Shown piece after piece: positions 1 to 9,242 of a stretch of 38,705 nt of DNA. The translations under genes were made by a program, and so were the position numbers. The stretch comes from Methylobacterium sp. J-068. Its GTDB lineage: Bacteria; Pseudomonadota; Alphaproteobacteria; Rhizobiales; Beijerinckiaceae. Below the pieces are notes generated by a model. The model had not been told where the DNA came from. It ran no database searches and worked only from the letters and a program-made list of their open reading frames with translations. How positions within the stretch are numbered: position 1 is the stretch's first letter; every line of letters begins with the position of its first letter. The DNA is taken from NCBI RefSeq assembly GCF_022829445.1, contig NZ_JAKSXY010000069.1, forward strand, positions 1-38,705. The letters are read 5' to 3'.

Positions 1-56
1 CGTCGTGTCCGTTCGCGGCCTGCGGCATGACCAATTTCTCTTTCGCGGCGGGTTCT

Positions 57-90
57 GTTCCTATTTTGTTCTTATGCTTGGCTGTGTCAA
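57..90 (-). promoter_or_regulatory. SOS promoter: LexA box overlapping a sigma70-type promoter, firing leftward
   Basis: On the minus strand a perfect -35 hexamer TTGACA (90-85) is followed after 16 bp by CAAAAT (68-63). The -10 lies inside GAAC-N7-GAAC (71-57), which read on the plus strand is GTTC-N7-GTTC, the direct-repeat LexA operator known from Alphaproteobacteria. An operator on top of the -10 is the classic repressible arrangement. Transcription would start near base 55 and leave the window. A possible minus-strand ATG sits at 28-26, but the true start may be outside. In many alphaproteobacteria lexA lies just downstream of moeA, so an autoregulated lexA is a reasonable guess for the gene served; its sequence is not visible. 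Confidence 0.7.
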
Positions 91-401
91 CGCACGGCAT
101 GGGTTGTGGACAGGCGCTAGACAAACCCATGGTCCGTAAAGGCAATCGCACGAAATAGGCCTGTGGATAGAGCGATCACGGTACGTCGAGCCCCGAAATT
201 TCTGATCCATCATACGGCCTACGGTAGATTCGGTCGGAAAGCTGACGAGCCGGAGCGCGGGTCCCCTCTCCTGGAAGGAGAGGGACAGGGTGAGGTGCGT
301 GACCTCTCCGGAGATGGACTACACCTCACCCCAACCCTCTCCTTCCAGGAGAGGGAGCCCGTCGCGATCCAGTGATCCGAAGTGATCAGCTGGAACCAGT
401 A
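91..401. other. Intergenic stretch without a recognisable gene
   Basis: Between the SOS promoter and the moeA stop I see no credible coding frame. The left part (about 91-250) is the least GC-rich DNA nearby and shows nothing recognisable. The right part carries the inverted-repeat element at 266-353, listed separately, which probably also ends moeA transcription. Confidence 0.6.
266..353. repeat. Imperfect inverted-repeat (palindromic) intergenic element
   Basis: The left arm (about 266-297) and right arm (322-353) are reverse complements over about 32 bases with three adjacent mismatches, around a 24-base spacer. The outer core of each arm reads CTCTCCTGGAAGGAGAG or its complement. The element lies 48 bp past the moeA stop. 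A shorter relative (CCCCTC...GAGGGG) occurs at 30603-30631 between apt and purQ. Purine/pyrimidine-skewed palindromes like this are typical dispersed intergenic repeats in Hyphomicrobiales; that family assignment is from memory. Confidence 0.7.
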
Positions 402-1622
402 TCAGACGATGCGCCGGTCGAGCCTGACGATCCGGCAGGGCTCGCCGGCCTTCGCCGCCGGCGCATGCGGCGCCCGGACCAGCAGGGCCTCGGCCGTGCC
501 GAGGACGAACAGCATCGAGGAATCCTGCCGGTTTTCCGGGTAGACCACCGGCACCCGGTCGGGTGAGGTCTCGATCCGGGCTCGCAGATAATCCTGCCGC
601 AGGTCGTTCTCGGGCAGGTCGCATCCGAGGATCGCCGGCTCCGAGCGGTCGGCCGCCGCTGCGGGATCGCCCAGCAGCGCCCGGATCGCCGGAACGACGA
701 ACAGAAGCCCACAGACCACCGAGGCCACCGGATTGCCGGGCAGGCCCAGCACCGCCATCTCCCCCAGGCGCCCGTGCATCAAGGGCTTTCCGGGCCGGAG
801 CGCCACCCGCCAGAAGCCGAGCTCCAGCCCCTGCGCGCGCAGGGCGGATTGCACGAGGTCGTGGTCGCCGACCGAGGCCCCGCCCAGCGTGATCAGGAGA
901 TCGGCCTTCTCCGTCATGGCCCGGCGGATCGCCGCTTCGAGCGCTTCGCGGGTGTCGCCGGCGATGCCGAGGTCGATCGCCTCCCCGCCCGCTTCGCGCA
1001 CCAGCGCGGCCACCGCGAGCCCGTTCGAGGCCACGATCTGGTCCCAGCGCGCCGGCATGCCGGGCGGAACGAGTTCGTCGCCGGTGGCGAGGATCGCCAC
1101 CCGGGGCCGGCGTCGGACGGTGAGGGCGCCGTGGCCCCCGGCCGCCGCCAGGGCGAGACGCCGGACGTCGAGGGTGTCTCCGGCCCGCAGCAGCCGCGCG
1201 CCCTCCTGGAAATCCAGCCCGCTCGGACGCACGAAGCGACCCGGCGCCACGGGCTCGCGTGCCGTGACGCGACCGTCGCCGGCCTCGGCGTTCTCCTGGA
1301 TCAGGATGGCGTCCGCACCCTCCGGCACCGGCGCCCCGGTGAAGATCCGCACCGCCTCGCCGGGGCCGACGAGGCCCGAGAATCCGTGCCCGGCCGCGCT
1401 GGTGCCGATTACCCGCAGGCTCGCCGGGCAGGAGGCGCAATCGCCCGCCCGCACGGCGTAGCCGTCCATCGCGGAAGCCGGAAAGGGCGGTTGCGTCCGC
1501 GTCGCGTGGACATCCCCGGCCAGAATCCGGCCGGCCGCTTGCGCGATCGGAAGAATCTCCGTGGAGACGGGGTCCGGAACGCTCGCGAGGACACGGGCCA
1601 GCGCCTCGGCGACCGGGATCAT
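402..1622 (-). CDS. moeA: Molybdopterin molybdenumtransferase MoeA
   Basis: MoeA inserts molybdate into adenylylated molybdopterin in the cytoplasm, the last step of molybdenum cofactor synthesis. The 406-residue length is normal. Visible motifs are the N-terminal PPFPASAMDGYA (45-56), ILATGDELVPPG in the MogA-like domain (about 177-188), TLGGASVGDHDLV (245-257) and LPGNPVASVV (294-303), in family order. The frame stays open further upstream, but that part is the shadow of moaC. The ATG at 1622 is chosen because MoeA homology begins there and it lies 20 bp after the moaC stop. It is the last gene of the ppiD-trp-moaC run. Pairing with moaC fits a shared molybdopterin role. Confidence 0.95.
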   Translation of the reverse strand: MIPVAEALARVLASVPDPVSTEILPIAQAAGRILAGDVHATRTQPPFPASAMDGYAVRAGDCASCPASLRVIGTSAAGHGFSGLVGPGEAVRIFTGAPVPEGADAILIQENAEAGDGRVTAREPVAPGRFVRPSGLDFQEGARLLRAGDTLDVRRLALAAAGGHGALTVRRRPRVAILATGDELVPPGMPARWDQIVASNGLAVAALVREAGGEAIDLGIAGDTREALEAAIRRAMTEKADLLITLGGASVGDHDLVQSALRAQGLELGFWRVALRPGKPLMHGRLGEMAVLGLPGNPVASVVCGLLFVVPAIRALLGDPAAAADRSEPAILGCDLPENDLRQDYLRARIETSPDRVPVVYPENRQDSSMLFVLGTAEALLVRAPHAPAAKAGEPCRIVRLDRRIV

Positions 1623-1642
1623 CCCGCTCTGGCCCTTGCCGC

Positions 1643-2128
1643 TCAAGGAAGATCCTCGGCGCGAAAGGCGCCGGAGCGCCCGCCATCCTTGGCCAGCAGT
1701 CGGATGCCCTCGATGCGCATGCCGCGATCGGCCGCCTTCACCATGTCGTAGATGGTCAGGCACGCCACCGAGACGGCGGTGAGCGCCTCCATCTCGACGC
1801 CCGTGGCCCCCAGCACCTTCACCTCCGCGCTCACCCGCAGGCCGGGCAGGCTGTCGTCCGCCTCGCAATCGACGCGGACCTTGGAGAGCAGCAGGGGGTG
1901 GCAGAGCGGAATGAGTTCGTGCGTGCGCTTCGCGGCCATGATGCCGGCGAGCCGCGCCGTGCCGATGACGTCGCCCTTCTTGGCGTCGCCCTCGCGGATC
2001 AGCCGCAGGGTCTCGGGCAGCATGACGACCGAGCCGGTGGCGCGCGCCGTGCGGGTGGTCGCGTCCTTCCCGGAGACATCGACCATGTTGGCCGCGCCGG
2101 AGGCGTCGAGATGCGTGAGTTCGGCCAT
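1643..2128 (-). CDS. moaC: Cyclic pyranopterin monophosphate synthase MoaC
   Basis: MoaC converts 3',8-cyclo-GTP, made by MoaA, into cyclic pyranopterin monophosphate, the first stable molybdopterin intermediate. The 161-residue protein carries the family signatures: [13 protein letters not shown] (67-79, with His77), [11 protein letters not shown] (110-120, with Glu112 and Glu114) and IYDMVKA with Asp128. These match the catalytic residues known in the E. coli enzyme. The start at 2128 follows a GGAG 6 bp upstream and lies 10 bp after the trpC stop, so it is probably co-translated with the trp genes. moaA is not in the window. Confidence 0.97.
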   Translation of the reverse strand: MAELTHLDASGAANMVDVSGKDATTRTARATGSVVMLPETLRLIREGDAKKGDVIGTARLAGIMAAKRTHELIPLCHPLLLSKVRVDCEADDSLPGLRVSAEVKVLGATGVEMEALTAVSVACLTIYDMVKAADRGMRIEGIRLLAKDGGRSGAFRAEDLP

Positions 2129-2138
2129 GCCCGGCTCC

Positions 2139-2996
2139 TCAGGCCTTCGCGTCGCCGAAGAGCAGGCGGCGCGTCGCGGCGGTCACGTCGGCCTCTCGCA
2201 TCAGGCTCTCGCCCACCAGGATCGTGTCGAGCCCGCTCTCGGCGAGGCGCACCACGTCGGCATGGCCGGCGATGCCGCTCTCGGCCACGGCGATCCGGTC
2301 CGCCGGCACGCCCGCGGCGAGGCGGATCGCGGTCTCGAACGAAACCTCGAAGGTCTTGAGATTGCGATTGTTGATGCCGACCAACCGGGTGCCGAGCGGC
2401 AGGGCGCGCGTCAGCTCCTCGGTGTCGTGAACCTCGACCAGGACGTCCATGCCGAGGTCGTGGGCCGTCTCCACCAGGGCGGCGGCCTCGTCGTCGTCGA
2501 GGCAGGCCATGATCACGAGGATGCAATCGGCGCCCCAGGCCCGTGCCTCGAAGACCTGATAGGGCTCGAACAGGAAGTCCTTGCGCAGGACCGGCAGGGT
2601 GCAGGCGTTGCGCGCCTCGGTCAGGTATTCCGGCTTGCCCTGGAACGAGGGCGTATCGGTGAGCACGGACAGGCAGGTGGCGCCACCGGCCTCATAGGCG
2701 GCGGCGAGGATGGCGGGGTCGAAATCCGCCCGGATCAGGCCCTTGGACGGCGAGGCCTTCTTCACCTCGGCGATCAGTGCCGGGCGCTTGTCCGCGATAT
2801 GGGCCGCGATGGCGTCGGCGAAGCCGCGCGGCGCCGACACGCTCGCGATGCGCTTCTCGAGCTTGGTCTGCGGCACCCGCAGCTTGGCTTCGGCGATTTC
2901 GCGACGCTTGTAGGTCTCGATGCGGGCGAGCACGTCCTTGCGCTCGGCCTGGGCGGGGACGAGAGCGGTGTCGGGCTCGGACGGATGCTCGGACAT
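2139..2996 (-). CDS. trpC: Indole-3-glycerol-phosphate synthase TrpC
   Basis: TrpC closes the indole ring of 1-(o-carboxyphenylamino)-1-deoxyribulose 5-phosphate in tryptophan synthesis. It is a 285-residue single-domain TIM barrel, not fused to TrpF as in E. coli. Visible motifs are [13 protein letters not shown] (strand 1 with the catalytic Lys), [27 protein letters not shown] and the C-terminal phosphate-binding VAESGI...ILVGESLM. The first 40 residues form a charged N-terminal extension, usual for this family. The start lies 9 bp past the trpD stop, with an AAGG ribosome site between. trpF, trpB and trpA are not in the window. Confidence 0.97.
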   Translation of the reverse strand: MSEHPSEPDTALVPAQAERKDVLARIETYKRREIAEAKLRVPQTKLEKRIASVSAPRGFADAIAAHIADKRPALIAEVKKASPSKGLIRADFDPAILAAAYEAGGATCLSVLTDTPSFQGKPEYLTEARNACTLPVLRKDFLFEPYQVFEARAWGADCILVIMACLDDDEAAALVETAHDLGMDVLVEVHDTEELTRALPLGTRLVGINNRNLKTFEVSFETAIRLAAGVPADRIAVAESGIAGHADVVRLAESGLDTILVGESLMREADVTAATRRLLFGDAKA

Positions 2997-3005
2997 GGCG
3001 GGCCT

Positions 3006-4031
3006 TCAGGCGTTCGAGCGGAGGTTCGAGAGGCGGACGAGATGGCCAAGGGTGGCGCGGGCCGCGCCGGTGTCGAGGGCGTCCGCTGCGCGGACCACGC
3101 CCTCGGCGAGGGTCGAGGCCGCCTCGGCCACCACGAGGGCGGCGCCGGCATTGAGCACCGCGATGTCGCGATAGGCGTTGCGCGCCCCCTCCAGCACCTG
3201 GCCGAGAGCCACCGCGTTGTGGGCGGGATCGCCGCCGCGCAAGGCATCGAGGTCGTGGAGGGGAATGCCGACCTCGCGCGGGTCGATGGTGAAGCGCGAG
3301 ATCCGGCCGTCCTCGAGGGCCACCACGGCCGTCGGACCCGTGACGGTGATCTCGTCGAGGCCGTCGCTGCCATGGACGGTCCAGACCCGGTCGCTGCCGA
3401 GTTCGCCGAGCACGCCGGTCAGCGGCTCGGCCCAGGCGGGCGACGAGACGCCGAAGAGCTGGCGCCGCACGCCGGCCGGATTCGACAGCGGGCCGAGCAT
3501 GTTGAAGATGGTCCGCGTCGGCAGTTCGGCCCGCACGGGCGCCACGTGGCGCATGGCGGCGTGGTGCGTCTGGGCGAACATGAAGCACAGGCCGGCTTCC
3601 GCGAGGCAGAGACTCAATTCGTCTGGGCCGAGGCCGATGCGGACCCCGAGCGCGGCGAGCACGTCGGCCGCCCCCGAGCGCGAGGTCGCGGCGCGGTTGC
3701 CGTGCTTGGCCACCGGCACGCCGCAGGCCGCCACGATGATCGCGGCCAGCGTCGAAACGTTGTAGCTGCCCGAATGATCACCGCCGGTGCCGACGACGTC
3801 GACGGCGCCCGGAACCGGCGTCACGGGCAGCATCCGCGCGCGCATGGCCTCGACGGCGCCGACGATCTCGTCGGGCGCCTCGCCGCGCACCTTCAGCGCC
3901 ATCAGGAAGGCGCCCGCCTGGACCGGCGTGACCTCGCCCGAGAGCAGATCGTCGAAGGCCCGCCGCGCCTCGTCACGGTCCAGGCCCGCGCCGGTGGCGA
4001 CCTTCGCGAGGAGGGGCTTAAAGGATTCCAT
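3006..4031 (-). CDS. trpD: Anthranilate phosphoribosyltransferase TrpD
   Basis: TrpD transfers phosphoribose from PRPP to anthranilate. The 341-residue protein has the glycine-rich PRPP loop GTGGD (81-85), then [26 protein letters not shown] and [10 protein letters not shown], all standard for the family. It is a stand-alone enzyme, not fused to the glutaminase as in enteric bacteria. A 63-bp gap separates it from trpG upstream and holds a small hairpin (4051-4066). It is transcribed with trpC and the molybdopterin genes downstream. Confidence 0.97.
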   Translation of the reverse strand: MESFKPLLAKVATGAGLDRDEARRAFDDLLSGEVTPVQAGAFLMALKVRGEAPDEIVGAVEAMRARMLPVTPVPGAVDVVGTGGDHSGSYNVSTLAAIIVAACGVPVAKHGNRAATSRSGAADVLAALGVRIGLGPDELSLCLAEAGLCFMFAQTHHAAMRHVAPVRAELPTRTIFNMLGPLSNPAGVRRQLFGVSSPAWAEPLTGVLGELGSDRVWTVHGSDGLDEITVTGPTAVVALEDGRISRFTIDPREVGIPLHDLDALRGGDPAHNAVALGQVLEGARNAYRDIAVLNAGAALVVAEAASTLAEGVVRAADALDTGAARATLGHLVRLSNLRSNA

Positions 4032-4050
4032 GGGGCTCGGGCGTGAAGGT

Positions 4051-4066
4051 CCGGCCGGATGGCCGG
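4051..4066. other. Small hairpin between trpG and trpD
   Basis: CCGGCC-GGAT-GGCCGG forms a perfect 6-bp stem with a 4-base loop about 20 bp upstream of the trpD start. No T-run follows on the minus strand, so it is not a convincing terminator. It could slow or stabilise the transcript between trpG and trpD, or be chance in GC-rich DNA. Confidence 0.3.
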
Positions 4067-4094
4067 GATTATTCCTGAAGCGTGCTCGTTCCCG

Positions 4095-4709
4095 TCAATG
4101 CACGCCGTCGCGGCCCTTGTCACGCGCGGTGTTCCAGGCGCCCGCGATGTCCAGGAAATTGCGCAGGATCTGCGATCCGTGATGCGAGAGGATGCTCTCG
4201 GGATGGAACTGCACGCCGTGCACCGGACGATGCGCGTGCGACAAGCCCATGATCAGGCCGTCCGCCTCCGCCGTCACGGTCAGGTCGGCCGGGCAGCCGC
4301 CGCGCTCCACCACCAGCGAATGGTAGCGGGTGGCATCGAACGGCCCGTTCAGGCCGCGAAAGATGCCCGCCGCCCCGTGCCGGATGCTGGAGACCTTGCC
4401 GTGCATCGGCGTCGGCGCGCGCACCACGTCGCCCCCGAAGGCCTGTCCGATCGCCTGGAGGCCGAGGCAGACGCCGAAGATCGGGATCTCGGCGGACAGG
4501 TCCTTGACCACGTCGAGGCAGATGCCGGCCTCGTTCGGCGAGCAGGGACCCGGCGAGAGCACCACCGCGTCGGGCCGGCGCGCGCGGATCTCCTCGGTGG
4601 TGATCGCGTCGTTGCGCACCACGTCGATCGAGCCGCAGAGCGGGCCGATGAGGTGGACGAGGTTCCAGGTGAAGGAATCGTAGTTGTCGATGACGAGGAC
4701 GTCGGACAT
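4095..4709 (-). CDS. trpG: Anthranilate synthase component II (glutamine amidotransferase) TrpG
   Basis: TrpG supplies ammonia from glutamine to TrpE for anthranilate synthesis. The 204-residue class I amidotransferase has its triad visible: Cys81 in FGVCLGLQAIG, and His169 and Glu171 in QFHPESILS. LSPGPCSPNEAG (51-62) is the oxyanion-strand motif. The start at 4709 gives the usual N-terminus MSDVLVIDNYDSF; an ATG at 4730 is a weaker alternative. It is separate from TrpE, unlike the TrpEG fusion of Rhizobiaceae, with an 89-bp gap after trpE that contains an 18-bp tandem duplication. Confidence 0.97.
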   Translation of the reverse strand: MSDVLVIDNYDSFTWNLVHLIGPLCGSIDVVRNDAITTEEIRARRPDAVVLSPGPCSPNEAGICLDVVKDLSAEIPIFGVCLGLQAIGQAFGGDVVRAPTPMHGKVSSIRHGAAGIFRGLNGPFDATRYHSLVVERGGCPADLTVTAEADGLIMGLSHAHRPVHGVQFHPESILSHHGSQILRNFLDIAGAWNTARDKGRDGVH

Positions 4710-4748
4710 CGCTGGCTCACGCACGGGCATGGGGGCGGTTTGGCCCGA

Positions 4749-4784
4749 GTCCCGCGCGTGGTCAACGTCCCGCGCGTGGTCGAC
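4749..4784. repeat. 18-bp tandem duplication between trpE and trpG
   Basis: Two adjacent 18-bp units (4749-4766 and 4767-4784), each GTCCCGCGCGTGGTC plus three bases, differ at one position. They fill much of the trpE-trpG gap upstream of the trpG ribosome site. The unit length is a multiple of three, but no real reading frame covers it. Confidence 0.9.
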
Positions 4785-4798
4785 CGGCCGCGCCGACG

Positions 4799-6322
4799 CT
4801 ACTGCCCCCGCCGCGCCCGGCTCGCGAACACCACGGCGTCCTCCGCCGCGCGGAACAGGGCCTTGGCCTTGTTGACGCATTCCTGCTGCTCGGAGGCCGG
4901 ATCGGAATCGTAGACGATGCCGGCGCCGGCCTGGACGTGCATGCGGCCGTCCTTCACCAGCGCGGTGCGGAGCACGATGCAGGTGTCCATCTCGCCGCGC
5001 GCGCCGAAATAGCCGATGCAGCCGCCATAGGGTCCGCGCTTCTCGCGCTCCAGCTCGTCGATGATCTCCATGGCGCGCACCTTCGGCGCGCCCGAGACCG
5101 TGCCGGCGGGAAAGCCGGCGGCCAGGGCGGCCAGGGCATCGTGCCTCGGGTCGAGGTCGCCCTCGACGTTCGAGACGATGTGCATGACCTGGCTGTAGAA
5201 TTCGAGGAAGAACGAGCCCGTCACGGTGACGCTGCCGATGCGCGCCACGCGGCCGACGTCGTTGCGGCCGAGGTCGAGCAGCATCAGGTGCTCGGAGCGC
5301 TCCTTCGGGTCGGCCAGGAGTTCCTCGGCGAGCGCCCGGTCCTCGGCCGGGTTCGCGCCGCGCCGGCGCGTGCCGGCGATCGGCCGGATGGTGACGCGGC
5401 CCTCGCGCACCCGCACCAGGATCTCGGGCGAGGAGCAGACGAGCTGAAACGCCTCGAAGTCGAGGTAGCACAGGAACGGCGCCGGGTTCGTCCGCCGCAG
5501 GGAGCGGTAGAGCGCCAGGGCCGGCAGGGTGAACGGCGCCTCGAAGCGCTGGGACAGCACCACCTGGAAGACGTCGCCGGCGACGATGTACTCCTTGGCC
5601 CGCGCCACCATCGACAGGTATTCGTCGGGCGTGGTGTTCGAGACGGGCTCAGGGCTCGCGATGCCGCGCGGATCGATGCGCGCGTCGACGGGCAGGGGGC
5701 CTTCCAGCGCCTCCGCCACGCCTTCCAGCCGCGCGAGCGCGGATTCATAGGCGGCGCGCGCCGGGATGCCGGGGACGGGGCGCACGGGTCCGACGACGGT
5801 GATGAGGTCGCGCACCGAATCGAACACCACCATCACGCGCGGGCGCACCAGGATCGCGTCCGGCACGTCGAGCGGGTCCGGGTTCGGCGCGCCGAGCTGC
5901 TCCATGGCCCGGACCATGTCGTAGCCGAGATAGCCGAACAGGCCGGCGGCCATGGGCGGCAGCGCGTCCGTGTCGCCCTCGGCGCCGATGGCGCTCTCGG
6001 CGATCAGCGCGCGCAGGCTGGCGAGCGGCGGCGCCTCCTCGGGCGTGAAAGCCGACAGGTCGGCCCCGCGCGCGATCTCGGCCCGGCCGTCCCGGCAGCG
6101 CCAGGCGAGGTCCGGATCGAGGCCGATCATCGAGTAGCGTCCGCGCACGACGCCGCCCTCGACGGATTCGAGCAGGAACGCCGCGCCGGCATGGCGCGCC
6201 CGCAGCTTCAGGAAGGCGGCGACGGGCGTTTCCAGGTCCGCCACCAGCGTGAGGTGGAGGAGGGCGGCGCGGCCGGCCTCGTAGGCCTCGGCGAAGCCCG
6301 AGAAGGCGGTGTCCTCTGTCAT
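4799..6322 (-). CDS. trpE: Anthranilate synthase component I TrpE
   Basis: TrpE converts chorismate and ammonia to anthranilate, the committed step to tryptophan. The 507-residue protein has the N-terminal allosteric LLESVEGG (50-57), where tryptophan feedback binds in this family, and the C-terminal chorismate-binding domain with PIAGTRRRGANPAEDRAL, LLDLGRNDVGRVA and GTVSGAPKVRAMEII. The ATG at 6322 lies 7 bp after the stop of the ppiD-like gene. That leaves no room for a leader peptide or attenuator directly in front, so control must come from feedback inhibition, a promoter inside ppiD, or the common promoter. Confidence 0.97.
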   Translation of the reverse strand: MTEDTAFSGFAEAYEAGRAALLHLTLVADLETPVAAFLKLRARHAGAAFLLESVEGGVVRGRYSMIGLDPDLAWRCRDGRAEIARGADLSAFTPEEAPPLASLRALIAESAIGAEGDTDALPPMAAGLFGYLGYDMVRAMEQLGAPNPDPLDVPDAILVRPRVMVVFDSVRDLITVVGPVRPVPGIPARAAYESALARLEGVAEALEGPLPVDARIDPRGIASPEPVSNTTPDEYLSMVARAKEYIVAGDVFQVVLSQRFEAPFTLPALALYRSLRRTNPAPFLCYLDFEAFQLVCSSPEILVRVREGRVTIRPIAGTRRRGANPAEDRALAEELLADPKERSEHLMLLDLGRNDVGRVARIGSVTVTGSFFLEFYSQVMHIVSNVEGDLDPRHDALAALAAGFPAGTVSGAPKVRAMEIIDELEREKRGPYGGCIGYFGARGEMDTCIVLRTALVKDGRMHVQAGAGIVYDSDPASEQQECVNKAKALFRAAEDAVVFASRARRGQ

Positions 6323-6329
6323 CGCCGGC

Positions 6330-8234
6330 TCAATACTCGCCGCCGCCGATCGCCCGGCGGAAGGCCGTTTGATTGACGCTGACGCCGACCGCGTTCTGAA
6401 CATCGCCGATATATTCGCCGAGGACGTCGTCGGCGATCGTGGGCTGGAAGCGCTTCGTGACGGCCTCGTCCGCCGGCGTGCCGGGCACGTAGGCCGGCAT
6501 GATCGCGGCGGTGACCTTGAACAGGGCGCGGCTCTCGCCGGCCTCGGCCGAGGCCGCCTTGTCGACGGCCGTGGCGAAGACGCGGTTCACGACATCGGCG
6601 CTCACGTCGCCCTGCGGCTGGTTGCGCGCGAGGTCCGTCAGGGTCTGCACGTTGAGCCCGGCCTCGGCCGCCACCGTCTCCACGGCCTCGCCCTTGTCGA
6701 GGCGGGCCGTCAGTTCCTTGGCCTTGGCGAGGAGGCGGCTCTGCGTCTCGGCGGCGCGCCAGCGGGCGACGACCTCGTCGCGGACCTCCTCCAGGGGCTT
6801 GTCATGCACCCGGTCAATGCCGGTGACGTCGTACCAGACATAGCCGCCGTTCTTCGTCCGGAGCGGCTCGTTGTCGCCGCCCATCTCGGCGCGGAACAGG
6901 GCCGTGAGCGTCGTGTCGCGGTCCGGGATGCCCTCGACGGTATGGCCCGCCGGGTCGAGGCCCTGGGCCGTCACCGCAGGAATCGTGCGCAGCGGCAGGT
7001 CGCGCTCCTTGGCGATGTCGGCCAGTGGCTTGGTGTTGGCGCGCTGGTCCTCGATCGCGTCATGCGCGGATTCGATGCCGCTGGTCGCGCGTTCGAGCGC
7101 GATGGTCTTGGCGATGTCGGCCGAAACGTCGGCGAGGGGCTTCACCGTCTCGGGCTCGATGGCGGTGACGCGCAGGAGGACCGTCCCGAAGCGGCCCTTC
7201 ACGGGCTGGCTGACGCCGTCGAGCGGCAGCGCGAAGGCGGCATCCGCCACCGCCGGGTCGAACAGCTCGGCCTTCGACAGGGTGCCGAGCGAGAGGGTCT
7301 TGGCGTCCGCTCCGGTCTCGGCGGCGGCGGCCTCGAACGGCTTCTCGCCCGCCTCGATCGCCTTGCGGGCGGTCTCGGCGGCGGCAGCGTCCGGGAACAC
7401 GATCTGCTGGATCGTGCGGCGCTCCGGCGTGCCGTAGCGGGCCTTGTCGGCGGCATAGCGCTTGGCGATGTCCTCGGCGCTCACGGCGTCGGGCTTGGCC
7501 ATGGCCTGCGGATCGAGGACCAGCAGCGTGACGTTGCGGGTCTCGGGCGCCCGGAAGGCGAACTTGTTCTCCTCGTAATAGGCCTTCACCGCCTCCTCGG
7601 TCGGGGCCGGGATCTCGCCGGCCACGGAGGGCGGCAGCATCATCAGGGCGATCGAACGCCGCTCGGTGCTGTAGCGGTGCACGGCCTCGCGCAGGGCTTC
7701 CGGCACGTGCAGGTCGGCGGCCACCGCCTCCGCGAGCTGGAGCCGGGCGGCAACCGCGCGCTGCTCGCGCACGAAGGTCGCCTCGTTGATGCCGGCGCGC
7801 TGGAGGGTCTGGTAGAACAGGGCCGGGTCGAACTTGCCGTCCGCGCCCTGGAAGCTCTTCTCTTCCTGGATCGCGCGCAGCACGGCGGCGTCCGGGATGC
7901 TCAGCCCGAGCGCCGCGGTCTGCTGGTCGAGGGAGGCCTCGCTGACGAGCTGGGCCAGCACCTGCCGGTCGATCCCGAGGGCGCGGGCCTGGTCCGGCGT
8001 CAGGGTACGGCGGGTCTGGCTCTGGTAGCGCTGAAGTTGGTTCTGATAGGCGGTGCGCACGGCCTCGGCCGAGATCTGCGCCTTGCCCACGGTGGCCACG
8101 GTGTTCGACGAACCCGCGCGGAAGAACTCCTCGACGCCGAAGATCGCGACGCCCGCGATGAGGAAGGTGAAGACCACCGTGAGGATGATCTTGCCGAGCC
8201 AATGTTGGCTGGCCTTGCGCATGTTCTGCAGCAT
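6330..8234 (-). CDS. ppiD: Membrane-anchored periplasmic folding factor, SurA-N/PpiC type (PpiD-like)
   Basis: Predicted inner-membrane-anchored chaperone or peptidyl-prolyl isomerase helping proteins that leave the Sec translocon. The 634-residue protein starts [15 protein letters not shown], then one membrane helix (about 15-36, including [18 protein letters not shown]), leaving the rest periplasmic. A SurA_N-like domain follows (to about 170), then a PpiC-like region in the middle (about 230-370) and a long Ala/Glu/Lys-rich C-terminal part. The start at 8234 gives a short positively charged segment before the helix; the open frame extends to 8321 but adds nothing conserved. It heads the trp-moa run and is divergent from tpiA, an order common in Alphaproteobacteria. 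Isomerase activity is unproven from sequence. Confidence 0.88.
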   Translation of the reverse strand: MLQNMRKASQHWLGKIILTVVFTFLIAGVAIFGVEEFFRAGSSNTVATVGKAQISAEAVRTAYQNQLQRYQSQTRRTLTPDQARALGIDRQVLAQLVSEASLDQQTAALGLSIPDAAVLRAIQEEKSFQGADGKFDPALFYQTLQRAGINEATFVREQRAVAARLQLAEAVAADLHVPEALREAVHRYSTERRSIALMMLPPSVAGEIPAPTEEAVKAYYEENKFAFRAPETRNVTLLVLDPQAMAKPDAVSAEDIAKRYAADKARYGTPERRTIQQIVFPDAAAAETARKAIEAGEKPFEAAAAETGADAKTLSLGTLSKAELFDPAVADAAFALPLDGVSQPVKGRFGTVLLRVTAIEPETVKPLADVSADIAKTIALERATSGIESAHDAIEDQRANTKPLADIAKERDLPLRTIPAVTAQGLDPAGHTVEGIPDRDTTLTALFRAEMGGDNEPLRTKNGGYVWYDVTGIDRVHDKPLEEVRDEVVARWRAAETQSRLLAKAKELTARLDKGEAVETVAAEAGLNVQTLTDLARNQPQGDVSADVVNRVFATAVDKAASAEAGESRALFKVTAAIMPAYVPGTPADEAVTKRFQPTIADDVLGEYIGDVQNAVGVSVNQTAFRRAIGGGEY

Positions 8235-8410
8235 CGGACGTCCGGGTACCCGTCGGTTGGGCGCGACGCGCGCCCCTCGTTCCAGGGAAAGCCGCCCGCG
8301 ATAGACCATCCGGGCTATCATCGCAAAGCCCGTGTCCCGGTTTGCACCGCCTCGGGCGCGATGTTACGGGCGGCGCAAGGACGAAGCGAAGCCATAGCGC
8401 GAGGGACGGG

Positions 8411-9175
8411 ATGACGAAGTCGGGGCGACGGCCTCTGGTTGCCGGCAACTGGAAGATGAACGGCCTGCGCGGATCGATCGCCGTCGTGGAGGCGGTGCGC
8501 AGCGGGCTGACGCCGGCTCTGGGCGAGTCCGTCGACCTCCTGATCTGCCCGCCCTCGACGCTGATCGCCTCCTGCGTCGCGGCGGCCTACGGGTCGCCCA
8601 TCGCCATCGGCGGTCAGAACCTGCACGCCAAGGCGAACGGCGCCTTCACGGGCAGCATCTCGGCGGAGATGCTGGCCGATCTCGGCGCCTCCTACGTCAT
8701 CGTCGGCCATTCCGAGCGCCGCGCCTACCATCACGAGACCGATGACGGCGTCCACGCCAAGGCGCTCGCCGCGCGCCGCGCCGGTCTCTGCGGCATCATC
8801 TGCGTCGGCGAGACCAAGGAAGAGCGGGAAGAGGGCCGCACCCTCGACATCGTGCGCGCCCAGCTCGCCATCGGCGTGCCGAAGGGCGCCACCGCGCGGG
8901 ACACGATCATCGCCTACGAGCCGGTCTGGGCCATCGGCACCGGCCTGACTCCGACGCCCGAGGACATCGCGGAAGTCCATGCGAGCCTGCGCGAGATGCT
9001 GGGCCAACTCATCGGCGCCGAGGCGCAGGCCGTGCGGATCCTCTATGGCGGCTCGGTCAAGCCGAGCAACGCGCGCGAGCTGATGGCGGTGGACAACGTC
9101 GACGGCGCCCTCGTGGGAGGCGCCAGCCTCGTGGCCGACGATTTCCTCGGCATCGCCCACGCCTACCTGCGCTGA
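8411..9175 (+). CDS. tpiA: Triose-phosphate isomerase
   Basis: Interconverts dihydroxyacetone phosphate and glyceraldehyde 3-phosphate in glycolysis, gluconeogenesis and C1 assimilation. The 254-residue TIM barrel has all catalytic residues: Asn13 and Lys15 in AGNWKMNG, His100 in VGHSERR and Glu170 in [11 protein letters not shown]. The phosphate-binding [11 protein letters not shown] is near the C-terminus. The ATG at 8411 follows GAGGGACGGG directly; the frame is open upstream to 8342, but the family N-terminus fits 8411. It is divergent from ppiD, and the 176-bp gap must hold both promoters. Confidence 0.97.
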   Translation: MTKSGRRPLVAGNWKMNGLRGSIAVVEAVRSGLTPALGESVDLLICPPSTLIASCVAAAYGSPIAIGGQNLHAKANGAFTGSISAEMLADLGASYVIVGHSERRAYHHETDDGVHAKALAARRAGLCGIICVGETKEEREEGRTLDIVRAQLAIGVPKGATARDTIIAYEPVWAIGTGLTPTPEDIAEVHASLREMLGQLIGAEAQAVRILYGGSVKPSNARELMAVDNVDGALVGGASLVADDFLGIAHAYLR

Positions 9176-9242
9176 GGCACCCTTCCGGCTTCATCCTTAC
9201 GTTGGCGCCGGCCCTGCGGGCGGTTCGATGGAGAGGCGCGGC

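Noticed and set aside
1752..4046. A 764-codon plus-strand frame opposite moaC, trpC and trpD
   Set aside because: Shadow of three well-supported enzymes; composition is typical of antisense frames in GC-rich DNA.
4095..6322. Broken TrpEG fusion
   Set aside because: Both subunits are full length with complete active sites and proper starts; separate genes are normal outside Rhizobiaceae.
6309..8414. A 701-codon plus-strand frame opposite ppiD
   Set aside because: Shadow of the ppiD-like gene; Arg/Gly/Leu-rich without motifs.
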